From: JBHELQ01 sp046262995
GTDB lineage: Bacteria; Actinomycetota; Thermoleophilia; Solirubrobacterales; Thermoleophilaceae
Length of the DNA stretch: 10,653 nt
Direction: 5' to 3'
Assembly (NCBI GenBank): GCA_046262995.1
Contig: JBHELQ010000161.1
Coordinates: forward strand, 1 to 10,653
Shown here: positions 1 through 6,611 of the stretch, one piece after another
Layout: each line of letters opens with the position of its first letter
Position numbering within the stretch: position 1 is the first letter of the stretch
Translations under genes and position numbers: made by a program
Notes under the pieces: generated by a model
What the model was told of the DNA's origin: nothing
Databases searched by the model: none
The model's input: the letters and a program-made list of their open reading frames with translations, nothing else

Positions 1-1695
1 TCCGAGGCGGCGCTCGAAGGTCGCGACGTCCTGGTCGTCATGCCGACCGGCTCCGGCAAGTCCCTCTGCTACCAGCTGCCCGCCCTGCTGCGCGACGACC
101 TCACCGTGGTCGTCTCGCCGCTCGTGGCGCTGATGCAGGACCAGGTCGAGGCGCTTGTCGCCCGCGGCCACGGCGACCTGGTCGCACTCGTCAATGCCCA
201 GCAGGACTCCGGAGCCAACCAGGAGGCGCTGCGCCGGGCCGAGGCGGGCGAGCTGAGGCTCCTGTACGTGGCGCCGGAGCGCTTCTCCGCGCCCGGCTTC
301 CTCGAGCGCATGTCCGGCGCCCGGGTCGGGCTGTTCGTGGTCGACGAGGCCCATTGCGTGTCGCAGTGGGGGCACGACTTCCGCCCGGACTACTTCCGGC
401 TCGGCGACGCGGCGCGGGCCGTAGGCGCCGGCTCGATCGTCGCCTCCACCGCGACCGCCACGCCGCGCGTGGCGCAGGACGTGGCGCGGCGGCTCGGGCT
501 GGACGATCCGCTGCGGGTGGCCACGGGCTTCGACCGTCCGAACATCTCGTTCGCCGTTGCCCGGCCCGCGCCACACGAGAAGCGGGCGGTCCTGACCCAG
601 GCCCTGCGCGAGCCGGAGGCACTGCCGGCGATCGTCTATGCGGGCACGCGGGCCGGCGCGGAGGAGATCGCGCTCGAGCTCGAGCAGGCGCTTGGCGAGC
701 CGGCCCTCGCCTACCACGCGGGGCTGGAGCGCTCCCACCGCGCCGACGTGCAGCGGGCCTTCCTGGCGGACGAGGCACGCGTGATCGTGGCCACCAACGC
801 CTTCGGCATGGGGGTGGACAAGCCGAACGTGCGCAGCGTGGTGCACGCGAGCGTGCCGTCCTCGCTCGAGGCGTACTACCAGGAGGCCGGCCGCGCGGGC
901 CGCGACGGGAAGGCGGCGCGCGCGTTGCTGCTCGCGGAGAACCGCGACAAGGCCCTTCACGTGCACTTCATCCGCAGCGAGGAGGTCGAGGACGGCCTGC
1001 CGGCGTGGCTCGCCGACCGCCTGGCGGCCACCGCAGACGGCGAGGGCCGCTACGCGGTGGATGCCGGAGAGCTCGCGCGGCAGGTGGGCGGCTTCGATCG
1101 CCTGAAGGCCCTGCTCGGGCATCTCGCGCGGGCCGGGGTCCTGGCGCCTTCGCCGTCCGCCCGCGATCGGGTCGCGGGAAGGATCCGGGCCGCGTTCGAC
1201 CGGCGGGCCGACGCTCTCTGCCGCGCGTCGATCGAGGAGGCGGCCCGCGCCCGCTGGCGCCAGTACCGCGAGGTCTGGGCCTACGTCGAGAGTGACTCCT
1301 GCCGGCGCCGGACGATCCTGCGTCACTTCGGGGACGGCGGCGAGCCGGTCGGCCGTGCCGGCCCCTGCTGCGATGCCTGCGACCAGGGCCTGGTCCCGGT
1401 GGCACCCCGGCCGGATCCCCAGTCGTTCGCCGACCTGGACGAGGCGATCGTGTCGGTCGCGGGAGAGGCGCGTCCCGCCGTGGGACGGACCACCTGCGCC
1501 GAGATCCTGCACGGAGCGCGCAGCAAGAAGCTGCTCCGCAACTCCTACGACGGCCTGCCGGCTTACGGCGGCTGGTCGCACATGCGCCGAGCCGAGATCC
1601 TCACGCGCGTGGACGAGCTGATCGCGGACGGTCGGCTCGAGACCACGGGCGGCCCGTATCCGGTGTTGCGGCTCGCCGCCAGGGCGGCCGCCTAG
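1..1695 (+). CDS. recQ: RecQ-family ATP-dependent DNA helicase (5' end outside window)
   Basis: A 3'-5' superfamily 2 DNA helicase of the RecQ family, acting in recombination and repair of stalled forks. The frame is open from base 1 and reads into motif I, so the true start and the upstream Q-motif lie outside the window. Numbered from the first internal ATG (base 40), visible motifs are the Walker A MPTGSGKS at the N-terminus, the DEAH box VVDEAHCVSQWGHDFRPDY near residue 100, STATA near 137, motif V ATNAFGMGVDKPNV near 253, and motif VI YYQEAGRAGRDG with its arginine finger near 280. A zinc-binding module follows, with Cys421, Cys443, Cys444 and Cys447, and then a winged-helix-like RQC tail to the end. 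No HRDC domain is evident. The zinc motif has an adjacent Cys pair instead of the usual C-x2-C-x2-C. The gene ends two bases before purN, so co-transcription is possible. The family call is secure; which RecQ paralogue this is cannot be told. Confidence 0.95.
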   Translation, partial: SEAALEGRDVLVVMPTGSGKSLCYQLPALLRDDLTVVVSPLVALMQDQVEALVARGHGDLVALVNAQQDSGANQEALRRAEAGELRLLYVAPERFSAPGFLERMSGARVGLFVVDEAHCVSQWGHDFRPDYFRLGDAARAVGAGSIVASTATATPRVAQDVARRLGLDDPLRVATGFDRPNISFAVARPAPHEKRAVLTQALREPEALPAIVYAGTRAGAEEIALELEQALGEPALAYHAGLERSHRADVQRAFLADEARVIVATNAFGMGVDKPNVRSVVHASVPSSLEAYYQEAGRAGRDGKAARALLLAENRDKALHVHFIRSEEVEDGLPAWLADRLAATADGEGRYAVDAGELARQVGGFDRLKALLGHLARAGVLAPSPSARDRVAGRIRAAFDRRADALCRASIEEAARARWRQYREVWAYVESDSCRRRTILRHFGDGGEPVGRAGPCCDACDQGLVPVAPRPDPQSFADLDEAIVSVAGEARPAVGRTTCAEILHGARSKKLLRNSYDGLPAYGGWSHMRRAEILTRVDELIADGRLETTGGPYPVLRLAARAAA

Positions 1696-1697
1696 CC

Positions 1698-2342
1698 GTG
1701 GCCTTCCGGGTCGGCGTGCTCGTCTCCGGGGCGGGGACGAACCTGCAGGCGATCCTCGACTCGGTGCACGGCCGGGACGGGATCGAGGTCGTGGGCGTGG
1801 CGTCGAGCACGCCGCAGGCGGGCGGCCTCGAGCGGGCCCGGGCCGCCGGGGTCGAGAGCGGGGTCTTCGAGATCGCCGCCCATGCGGATCGGGCACGGCG
1901 GGACCGAGCGCTCGGCGACTGGCTCGAGGAGCGTCGCGTCGATCTGGTCGTGCTCGCGGGCTTCATGGAGCTGCTGGGTCCGGAGCTCATCCGCCGCTTC
2001 CAGGGCCGGATCATCAACGTCCACCCCTCCCTGCTGCCGGCGTTCCCGGGCGTGCGCTCGATCCAGCAGGCGTTCGACCACGGCGTCAAGGTGACCGGCG
2101 TGACGATTCATTTCGTGGACGAGGAGGTTGACAGCGGCCCGGTCGTACTGCAGGAGGCGATCGACCTTTCCTACCCTTCCGTGATCGCCGAGGTCGAGGA
2201 TCGGGTTCACGGGGTCGAGCATCGCCTGCTCCCGCAGGCGATCCGGCTGATCGCGTCGGGACGCGTCCACCTGAACCCTGAGAATCCGCGGCAGGTGCGA
2301 ATCGAAGCGGACGACGGAGACACGCGTGGCCAAGGCGGCTGA
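1698..2342 (+). CDS. purN: Phosphoribosylglycinamide formyltransferase (GART), PurN
   Basis: Transfers the formyl group of 10-formyltetrahydrofolate to glycinamide ribonucleotide, the third step of de novo purine synthesis, in the cytosol. The protein is 214 residues, close to the usual size of about 210. Visible signatures are the N-terminal nucleotide-binding loop VLVSGAGTNLQAI (residues 8-20), the core strand LVVLAGFMELL (83-93), the catalytic segment INVHPSLLP with Asn107 and His109, and the loop DSGPVVLQ with Asp145. These three residues match the classic Asn-His-Asp catalytic set of the family. The GTG start at 1698 lies two bases after the recQ stop and gives the conventional N-terminus directly before the first beta strand. 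The 3' end overlaps purH by 17 bases, so translation of the pair is probably coupled. The last 20 residues or so are a hydrophilic tail of no recognised function. Confidence 0.96.
   Translation: MAFRVGVLVSGAGTNLQAILDSVHGRDGIEVVGVASSTPQAGGLERARAAGVESGVFEIAAHADRARRDRALGDWLEERRVDLVVLAGFMELLGPELIRRFQGRIINVHPSLLPAFPGVRSIQQAFDHGVKVTGVTIHFVDEEVDSGPVVLQEAIDLSYPSVIAEVEDRVHGVEHRLLPQAIRLIASGRVHLNPENPRQVRIEADDGDTRGQGG
2316..2319 (+). promoter_or_regulatory. Ribosome binding site of purH inside purN
   Basis: A GGAG core lies six bases before the GTG at 2326, inside the end of the purN reading frame. It supports the GTG as the purH start and the 17-base purN/purH overlap. Confidence 0.6.
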
Positions 2343-3927
2343 GCAGGGGGGATCCGAGCCGGCGCCGCCCGGCGAGGTGCAGGTGCGCCGAGCGCTCCTG
2401 ACCGTGTCGGACAAGCGCGGCCTCGTTGACTTCGCGCGGGGCCTGACGGAGCTCGGGGTCGAGATCGTCTCGACCGGCGGCACGGCCAAGGAGCTCGCGG
2501 ACCAGGGGATCGAGACCCGGCCCGTGGAGGACTACACGGGCTTCCCGGAGATGCTCGACGGGCGGGTGAAGACGCTCCACCCCCGGATCTACGCCGGGCT
2601 GCTCGCCGTGCGCTCCAAGCCCGAGCACGTCGGCAAGCTCGACGAGCACGGGATCGAGCCGATCGACCTGGTGTGCGCGAACCTCTATCCGTTCGAGCAG
2701 GTCGCCTCGCGCCGGGGGGTCGAGGAAGACGAGGTGATCGAGAACATCGACATCGGTGGCCCCACGCTGATCCGGGCGGCCGCCAAGAACCACGCCTTCG
2801 CCGCGGTGGTCGTCTCGCCGGAGAGCTACGACGCCGTGCTGGACGAGCTGCGCGAGTCCGACGGGCGCCTGTCGGAGCGCACCCGCGAGTCGCTTGCCGT
2901 CGAGGCCTTCGCCTACACGGCCCGCTACGACGCCGCGATCTCGCGCTGGTTCGCCGAGCGTGAAGCCGACTTCCCGGGCCAGTGGGCGGGCGCGTTCGAG
3001 AAGGTGCTGGAGCTCCCCTACGGCGAGAACCCGCACCAGCGCGCGGCCTACTACGCCCAGGCGGCCGCCCGCACGCACCTGCTCTCGATGGTGTCGAAGC
3101 TGCACGGCCGCGAGCTTTCCTTCAACAACCTGCTCGACCTCGACTCGGGCCGCGCCCTGCTCGAGGAATTCGAGCTGCCGTCGGCCGTGATCGTGAAGCA
3201 CAACAACCCCTGCGGCTGCGCGGTCGGCAAGGACGTGAATGAGGCCTTCGACAGGGCGCTCGCCACCGACCCGCTGAGCGCCTACGGCGGAGCAATGTGC
3301 TTCAACAGGCCGATCGACCGCGAGCTGGCCGAGAAGCTCCACTCGATGTTCGTCGAGCTGATCCTCGCGCCGGGCTTCGAGGACGGCGCTCTCGAGATCC
3401 TCCAGCAGAAGCCGAACGTGCGGCTGCTCGACAACCAGGAACGACGCCGCCCGCCGGTGGGCGAGCAGGACCTGAAGCGCGTGCGCGGCGGCCTGCTGGT
3501 CCAGGACCGCGACGGCAGCATGGAGCTGCGCGAGGAGATGCAGGTCGTGACCGAGCGGCGGCCGAGCGAGGACGAATGGGGCCAGCTGCTGTTCGCCCAG
3601 CGGGTCTGCAAGCACGTGCGCTCGAACGCGATCGTCCTCGTGAAGGAGCTGGCGACGATCGGCATAGGCGCGGGCCAGATGAGTCGCGTCGACTCCGTGC
3701 GGATCGCGATCGACAAGGCGCGCTCGGCCGAGCGCGACCTGGACGGCTGCGTCCTGGCCTCGGACGCCTTCTTCCCGTTCCCGGACGGGCCCGAGCTGGC
3801 GATCGAGGCCGGCGCCCGCGCGATCATCCAGCCGGGCGGCTCCCAGCGCGACCACGAGGTGGTCGACGCCTGCGACAAGGCGGGGGCCGCCATGATCTTC
3901 ACCTCACGCCGCCACTTCCGCCACTGA
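2326..3927 (+). CDS. purH: Bifunctional AICAR formyltransferase/IMP cyclohydrolase, PurH
   Basis: Catalyses the last two steps of IMP synthesis: formylation of AICAR with 10-formyltetrahydrofolate, then ring closure to IMP. It has 533 residues, the normal full length (about 510-530). The N-terminal cyclohydrolase (MGS-like) domain starts after a hydrophilic lead of some 20 residues. It shows LLTVSDKRGLVDFA, IVSTGGTAKEL and the highly conserved DGRVKTLHPRIYAGLL. The C-terminal transformylase domain carries PYGENPHQ, KHNNPCG (Lys291-His292, the catalytic pair), DPLSAYGG, GQMSRVDSV and FFPFPDG, and ends with the usual TSRRHFRH-like tail. The GTG start has a GGAG six bases upstream and overlaps the purN stop. 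With purN it forms a two-gene purine cassette, possibly read through from recQ. A 6-bp hairpin starts directly after the stop codon. Confidence 0.97.
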   Translation: MAKAAEQGGSEPAPPGEVQVRRALLTVSDKRGLVDFARGLTELGVEIVSTGGTAKELADQGIETRPVEDYTGFPEMLDGRVKTLHPRIYAGLLAVRSKPEHVGKLDEHGIEPIDLVCANLYPFEQVASRRGVEEDEVIENIDIGGPTLIRAAAKNHAFAAVVVSPESYDAVLDELRESDGRLSERTRESLAVEAFAYTARYDAAISRWFAEREADFPGQWAGAFEKVLELPYGENPHQRAAYYAQAAARTHLLSMVSKLHGRELSFNNLLDLDSGRALLEEFELPSAVIVKHNNPCGCAVGKDVNEAFDRALATDPLSAYGGAMCFNRPIDRELAEKLHSMFVELILAPGFEDGALEILQQKPNVRLLDNQERRRPPVGEQDLKRVRGGLLVQDRDGSMELREEMQVVTERRPSEDEWGQLLFAQRVCKHVRSNAIVLVKELATIGIGAGQMSRVDSVRIAIDKARSAERDLDGCVLASDAFFPFPDGPELAIEAGARAIIQPGGSQRDHEVVDACDKAGAAMIFTSRRHFRH

Positions 3928-3945
3928 CGGCGTAGTGCAACGCCG
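3928..3945. terminator. Hairpin between purH and convergent tRNA-Lys, possible terminator
   Basis: A perfect 6-bp inverted repeat (CGGCGT and ACGCCG) with a 6-base loop begins at the base after the purH stop and ends one base short of the tRNA-Lys 3' end. It fills the gap between two convergent genes, so it could end transcription from both sides. No T-tract follows on either strand, so it is not a canonical intrinsic terminator. Confidence 0.4.
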
Positions 3946-3946
3946 A

Positions 3947-4019
3947 TGCCCCCGGGAGGACTTGAACCTCCAACCGTGCGCTTAAAAGGCGCCCGCTCTA
4001 CCGGTTGAGCTACGGGGGC
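3947..4019 (-). tRNA. tRNA-Lys (anticodon UUU)
   Basis: A complete 73-base cloverleaf on the minus strand. It has a 7-bp acceptor stem (GCCCCCG with CGGGGGC) and discriminator A, and a D arm GCTC/GAGC with an 8-base loop. The anticodon loop is CTTTTAA with anticodon TTT at 3984-3986, and the T arm is GGAGG/CCTCC around TTCAAGT. The outermost anticodon-stem pair is a G-A mismatch. CCA is not encoded and must be added after transcription. The gene converges on purH and diverges from tRNA-Glu. Confidence 0.95.
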
Positions 4020-4103
4020 TGCCGAGGATGATGCCGAAAATGCCTGAGGACCTTTCCGGGCCGGCGCCGATTTCAGGTCGCTCCGCCCTAGAATCGACGC
4101 GCC
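4020..4103. promoter_or_regulatory. Divergent promoter gap between tRNA-Lys and tRNA-Glu
   Basis: This 84-base gap must hold the promoters of two divergent tRNA genes. On + the hexamer TAGAAT at 4089-4094 matches the -10 consensus at five of six positions and sits 9 bases before tRNA-Glu, but no good -35 is seen 16-18 bases upstream. On - the hexamer CATCAT (RC of 4028-4033) is a weaker -10 candidate for tRNA-Lys. Both assignments rest on position and weak consensus matches. Confidence 0.4.
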
Positions 4104-4177
4104 GGGGGCGTGGTCTAGTGGTCGAGGACGCCGGCCTTTCACGCCGGATGACGCGGGTTCGAATCCCGTCGCCCCCA
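4104..4177 (+). tRNA. tRNA-Glu (anticodon UUC)
   Basis: A complete 74-base cloverleaf. The acceptor stem is GGGGGCG with CGCCCCC and discriminator A. The D arm is GTCT/GGAC and the anticodon stem CCGGC/GCCGG closes the loop CTTTCAC, with anticodon TTC at 4138-4140. The T arm is GCGGG/CCCGT around TTCGAAT. CCA is not encoded. It points away from tRNA-Lys and towards the lipoprotein gene that starts 75 bases downstream. Confidence 0.95.
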
Positions 4178-4251
4178 TTGAGCAGGCATTGGCCTCCTGA
4201 ACCGACGGGGAGAGCGCGTAGCTCGATCCACAGCTGCGGTGTGGTTCGGTC

Positions 4252-5124
4252 ATGAGGACGTTGCGGTGGCTCGGCGTGGGGGCGGTCCTGCTCGCAATTT
4301 CGGTGGGGCTCGTCGCCTGCGGCCATGGGTCCAGCGATCGGTCGCAGGCTCCGACCGCGGCGGTGCGCGTGGCAGTACCGCAAGCCCCGCCGGATCGACC
4401 GGTGACGGCGTTCAGGCTGGTCGAGAAGCGAACGCCCCCAATGCAGGTGCGTGGCTACGGCACAAGGAGTAAGTACCCGCAGGTTCGCGGAGCCGGCCTC
4501 GACCTGAGACGAGTGAATACCGCGCTCCGTCGGGTGGTGCTCTCAGACGAGCGAGTTGACACTCGTATGGCTCGTCGCCATCGGCGGCTGGATCGCGAGT
4601 CGATCGCGGCTGACCCACGCTGTTACGGCGAGTTCAAGACCTGGATCAGGCGCCGCTTGGCGTCGGCGAGCTCGGTAGTGGTCAGCGTGTTGATTCCGGA
4701 CTTCTTCATGTTCGTTTGCGGAAATGGCGATGGAGAGGGCTGGCAATCGGTGACCCTGCGAGTCCCCTCCGGCTCAGGAGTGGGAATCCGCGACCTGTTC
4801 GTGGACCCGACACGAGGCCTGCGCGCCCTCGCCGACCTGGTACGCACGCGGATGCTTAGGACGAACCGCTGGGTGAGGTCGGTCGCCCATAACGATGATC
4901 CGTACGTACGGCGTTCGTACCTGCGCGGCTTCAACCCGACCGCCCGCAACTACCGCTACTTCGCACTGACGATCCGAGGGCTCGTGATCGGCTTCCCGAC
5001 GGAGCAGGTGACCCCACCCCCGGCCGGGCGTGTTCGGACCACCGTCCCCTACTCAGCGATCCGCACCTACTTGAGCGACCTAGGGAATGCGCTCGTCGCG
5101 GGGGTTCGCAGTCCTCGGCGCTAG
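4252..5124 (+). CDS. RsiV-like lipoprotein (DUF3298-type C-terminal domain)
   Basis: A predicted exported lipoprotein of 290 residues. The N-terminus has a basic start, a hydrophobic stretch and a lipobox LVAC, with Cys23 as the lipid-bearing residue, followed by a Ser/Pro/Gln-rich linker to about residue 60. Residues 65-100 (YPQVRG, then LRRVNTALRRVV) resemble the DUF4163-type segment. Residues 160-285 look like DUF3298: a strand-rich WQSVTLRVPSGSG, DLFVDPTRGLRALADLV, then YFALTIRGLVIGF, VTPPPAGRVRTTVPYSAI. These folds occur in RsiV, a lysozyme-binding anti-sigma factor, and in some wall-modifying enzymes. Here there is no cytoplasmic sigma-binding part and no neighbouring sigma factor gene, so an anti-sigma role is not supported; a surface or wall-sensing role is a guess. 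Cys124 and Cys156 could pair. The ATG at 4252 places the signal peptide correctly, but no clear Shine-Dalgarno precedes it. Confidence 0.75.
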   Translation: MRTLRWLGVGAVLLAISVGLVACGHGSSDRSQAPTAAVRVAVPQAPPDRPVTAFRLVEKRTPPMQVRGYGTRSKYPQVRGAGLDLRRVNTALRRVVLSDERVDTRMARRHRRLDRESIAADPRCYGEFKTWIRRRLASASSVVVSVLIPDFFMFVCGNGDGEGWQSVTLRVPSGSGVGIRDLFVDPTRGLRALADLVRTRMLRTNRWVRSVAHNDDPYVRRSYLRGFNPTARNYRYFALTIRGLVIGFPTEQVTPPPAGRVRTTVPYSAIRTYLSDLGNALVAGVRSPRR

Positions 5125-5144
5125 GACCGTCTTCCGCCTGAGGC

Positions 5145-5158
5145 TCCGGGGTGCCGGA
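5145..5158. terminator. Small hairpin between convergent genes
   Basis: TCCGG and CCGGA form a perfect 5-bp stem with a 4-base loop, inside the 34-base gap between the end of the lipoprotein gene (+) and the end of the membrane protein gene (-). Its position suits a shared terminator; the stem is short and has no T-tract. Confidence 0.3.
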
Positions 5159-5497
5159 TCACCCTACCCGCGCCGTCTCCTCCTGCGGGTCGTAGCTTCC
5201 ACATGAAGCCGCGAAGACGAGCAGGCTGGCAACCATGCCCGCGAGGTGGTTCGCAACCAGGAACACGATCGCTCCGGCAACGCCCCCGGCGAGCGCGGAG
5301 AACAACACGAAGCCGAGTGGGAGCGAGAGCACCCGTGCCGTGACCAGCGCGCACGCGACCCAGGCCAGCGGCCCCACCAGCCAGCCGTAGTCGTCGAAGA
5401 AGTCGTGCGAGAGCGGCAGCGCCACGAGGACCGCGAACAGGATCCCGACAGCCACCGCCTGCACCACGAGGGACCTCCAGAACAAGCGGGCGTCCAC
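5159..5497 (-). CDS. Small integral membrane protein of unknown function (four predicted TM helices)
   Basis: A 112-residue, almost wholly hydrophobic protein. Likely membrane segments are residues 10-29, 37-57, 61-79 and 81-98, separated by very short loops. An acidic-aromatic loop SHDFFDDYGW (30-39) lies between the first two. The C-terminus is a short polar tail. No enzymatic motif or known transporter signature is visible, so no function is assigned, though small proteins with this layout recur in Thermoleophilia as I remember them. The start is GTG at 5495-5497; a hexamer TACCAT lies seven bases upstream on the minus strand, so the transcript could be leaderless, and no Shine-Dalgarno is seen. 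The gene diverges from tRNA-Val across a gap of 51 bases. Larger overlapping frames on the same strand run through tRNA-Val and are not genes. Confidence 0.75.
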   Translation of the reverse strand: MDARLFWRSLVVQAVAVGILFAVLVALPLSHDFFDDYGWLVGPLAWVACALVTARVLSLPLGFVLFSALAGGVAGAIVFLVANHLAGMVASLLVFAASCGSYDPQEETARVG

Positions 5498-5533
5498 GCG
5501 CCGGATGGTAGGAGACCGCCGCGCGGCCGCCGA

Positions 5534-5539
5534 TACACT
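5534..5539 (+). promoter_or_regulatory. Candidate -10 element of tRNA-Val
   Basis: TACACT, four of six matches to the consensus, lies nine bases before the tRNA-Val gene in the 51-base gap shared with the divergent membrane protein gene. No convincing -35 hexamer is visible. Confidence 0.35.
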
Positions 5540-5548
5540 CGCCCCGCG

Positions 5549-5621
<73 letters not shown>

Positions 5622-5630
5622 TCTTGGGGA

Positions 5631-5662
5631 GCCCGCTTGTAGAGCGGGCCTTCCTCCTTCTA
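5631..5662 (+). terminator. Probable terminator of tRNA-Val
   Basis: A 7-bp perfect inverted repeat (GCCCGCT at 5631-5637 and AGCGGGC at 5643-5649) with a 5-base loop is followed by a pyrimidine-rich run (CTTCCTCCTTCT). It lies 10 bases after the tRNA end. The T content is low, as is common in GC-rich genomes. Confidence 0.6.
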
Positions 5663-5785
5663 GGGCACCCCCCTTTTCCTTTCGGCCCTTATGGAAGCGG
5701 GATGGAAGCAGTTGACGGGCAGGAAGCCAGACCTCTCCTGAATTCCCTCCACGCCACGGCGGGGCGGAGTCACACTGCGCGAGCA
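5663..5785. other. Non-coding stretch between tRNA-Val terminator and the minus-strand operon
   Basis: No convincing gene is seen. It holds an 8-base direct repeat (ATGGAAGC at 5691-5698 and 5702-5709) and an imperfect GC-rich inverted repeat at 5747-5769 that could help end the convergent minus-strand operon. No copy of the tRNA 3' end was recognised here. Confidence 0.5.
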
Positions 5786-6118
5786 TCAGTGGTCGTCGCA
5801 GAACGGCCCGGCATCGGCGAGGCACTCGTCCAGGTCCCCGCGCGCGTAGCGTGCAGCATTCGTGTCAAGGTTCGCGATGTAGTCCTCGCTGACATGGTCC
5901 TCGCAGCCTTGGAGCTGGGCGCGCGAAACGGCCCCATACGAGCAATAGTCCGCAACCTCGTCCCGCGCCGCAGAATCACAACCGAGAAACCACACCGTGG
6001 CGAGAGCGCTTGCCGCTATCGCGGTACATCTCCGGGCCGCAGCACACAGTGCGAGCCTCCGCTGAGCCGAGATTCCTTCACACGGGCTGGGATCGGTCAC
6101 GACCGCCCAGCCGGACAT
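5786..6118 (-). CDS. Small cysteine-rich putative lipoprotein, function unknown
   Basis: About 110 residues if started at the ATG at 6116-6118. A hydrophobic stretch, roughly residues 32-46, ends in FLGC, an acceptable lipobox with Cys47 as the acylated residue. The mature part is acidic and carries four further cysteines (59, 72, 99, 107), which could form two disulfides. It contains the segment NLDTNAARYARGDLDEC. I recall similar small lipoproteins in Thermoleophilia but no assigned function. The start is uncertain: an in-frame GTG at 6098-6100 would give a shorter n-region, and a GTG at 6158-6160 a longer one. An AGAGG lies only three bases before the ATG. It is the last gene of the minus-strand trio, 15-74 bases after the preceding gene depending on the start used. 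Confidence 0.6.
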   Translation of the reverse strand: MSGWAVVTDPSPCEGISAQRRLALCAAARRCTAIAASALATVWFLGCDSAARDEVADYCSYGAVSRAQLQGCEDHVSEDYIANLDTNAARYARGDLDECLADAGPFCDDH

Positions 6119-6174
6119 CAGCCTCTCGCGCTGATGTGTTGGGCGCTCCCGTGCGTTCACGGTGCGTGCATCCG

Positions 6175-6606
6175 CTAGTGCGGCGATGCGAAGCCGATGC
6201 CGTCGACGCGGAAGCGTGGACCCTCGCGCTTCAGCTTCATCATCAGTGTCTGCACATTGCCAGTGGGGCCTCTGCCGAGGTGGAACACGACACTGCCCGA
6301 CCTGTCGCTCGCCTTAGTACGGTCGGAGATAATCTTCGCGGCCCCAGCCTGGATCCTCGTTCCACGGGCTTCGCGCTGGCAGGCCGTGCGACCGCCTTGA
6401 GCGTGAACTGCCCGGGCCGTGCGAAGGTCGCATAGGGCCCTCGTATCGCCCCGCTCCTGGGCGTGGATGTATGCCCTGGCGACGGACTCCGCTTGCGCCT
6501 CTTGATCCGATCCCGAGTCGTTCCCGCCACATCCAACCAGCTCTAAGAGCACCACAAACGCGTAAGCGGCAGACAAGGCCCGCCGACGGCGATGGCTTAT
6601 GCCCAC
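6175..6606 (-). CDS. Putative lipoprotein with NTF2-like domain
   Basis: A 143-residue exported protein. After RRRR at residues 6-9 comes a hydrophobic segment ending in the lipobox LVGC, with Cys26 as the lipid site, then a Gly/Ser/Asp-rich linker. The rest (VARAYIHAQERGDTRALCDL, then a second Cys, then the strand segments GSVVFHLG and LMMKLKREGPRFRVDGIGF) has the helix-then-sheet pattern of small NTF2-like or DUF4878-like lipoproteins; no catalytic residue is evident. The GTG start at 6604-6606 is chosen because it gives a proper signal peptide and has a GGAGG nine bases upstream. It starts five bases after the stop of the upstream zinc-ribbon gene, so the two are almost certainly co-transcribed. 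Codon 3 is ATA and codon 21 is TTA, both rare in such genomes. A glutamate (residue 22) interrupts the hydrophobic core. Confidence 0.7.
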   Translation of the reverse strand: MGISHRRRRALSAAYAFVVLLELVGCGGNDSGSDQEAQAESVARAYIHAQERGDTRALCDLRTARAVHAQGGRTACQREARGTRIQAGAAKIISDRTKASDRSGSVVFHLGRGPTGNVQTLMMKLKREGPRFRVDGIGFASPH

Positions 6607-6611
6607 CCGGT

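Noticed and set aside
2086..3855. Very long (589-codon) minus-strand frame opposite purH
   Set aside because: It is a shadow frame produced by high third-position GC of purH; the peptide has no domain signature, while purH is unambiguous.
3282..4253. Long minus-strand open frame across purH, tRNA-Lys and tRNA-Glu
   Set aside because: It is antisense to purH and reads through two complete tRNA genes; its GATGFEP-type peptide is the familiar false translation of tRNA sequence.
3982..4383. Minus-strand open frame containing a GDGIRTR peptide
   Set aside because: This peptide is the reverse translation of a tRNA-Glu gene, seen widely as a spurious protein.
4911..4937. Cluster of GTAC tetramers inside the RsiV-like gene
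   Set aside because: The spacing does not match the 10-12-10 arrays and it lies inside coding sequence, so it looks like chance.
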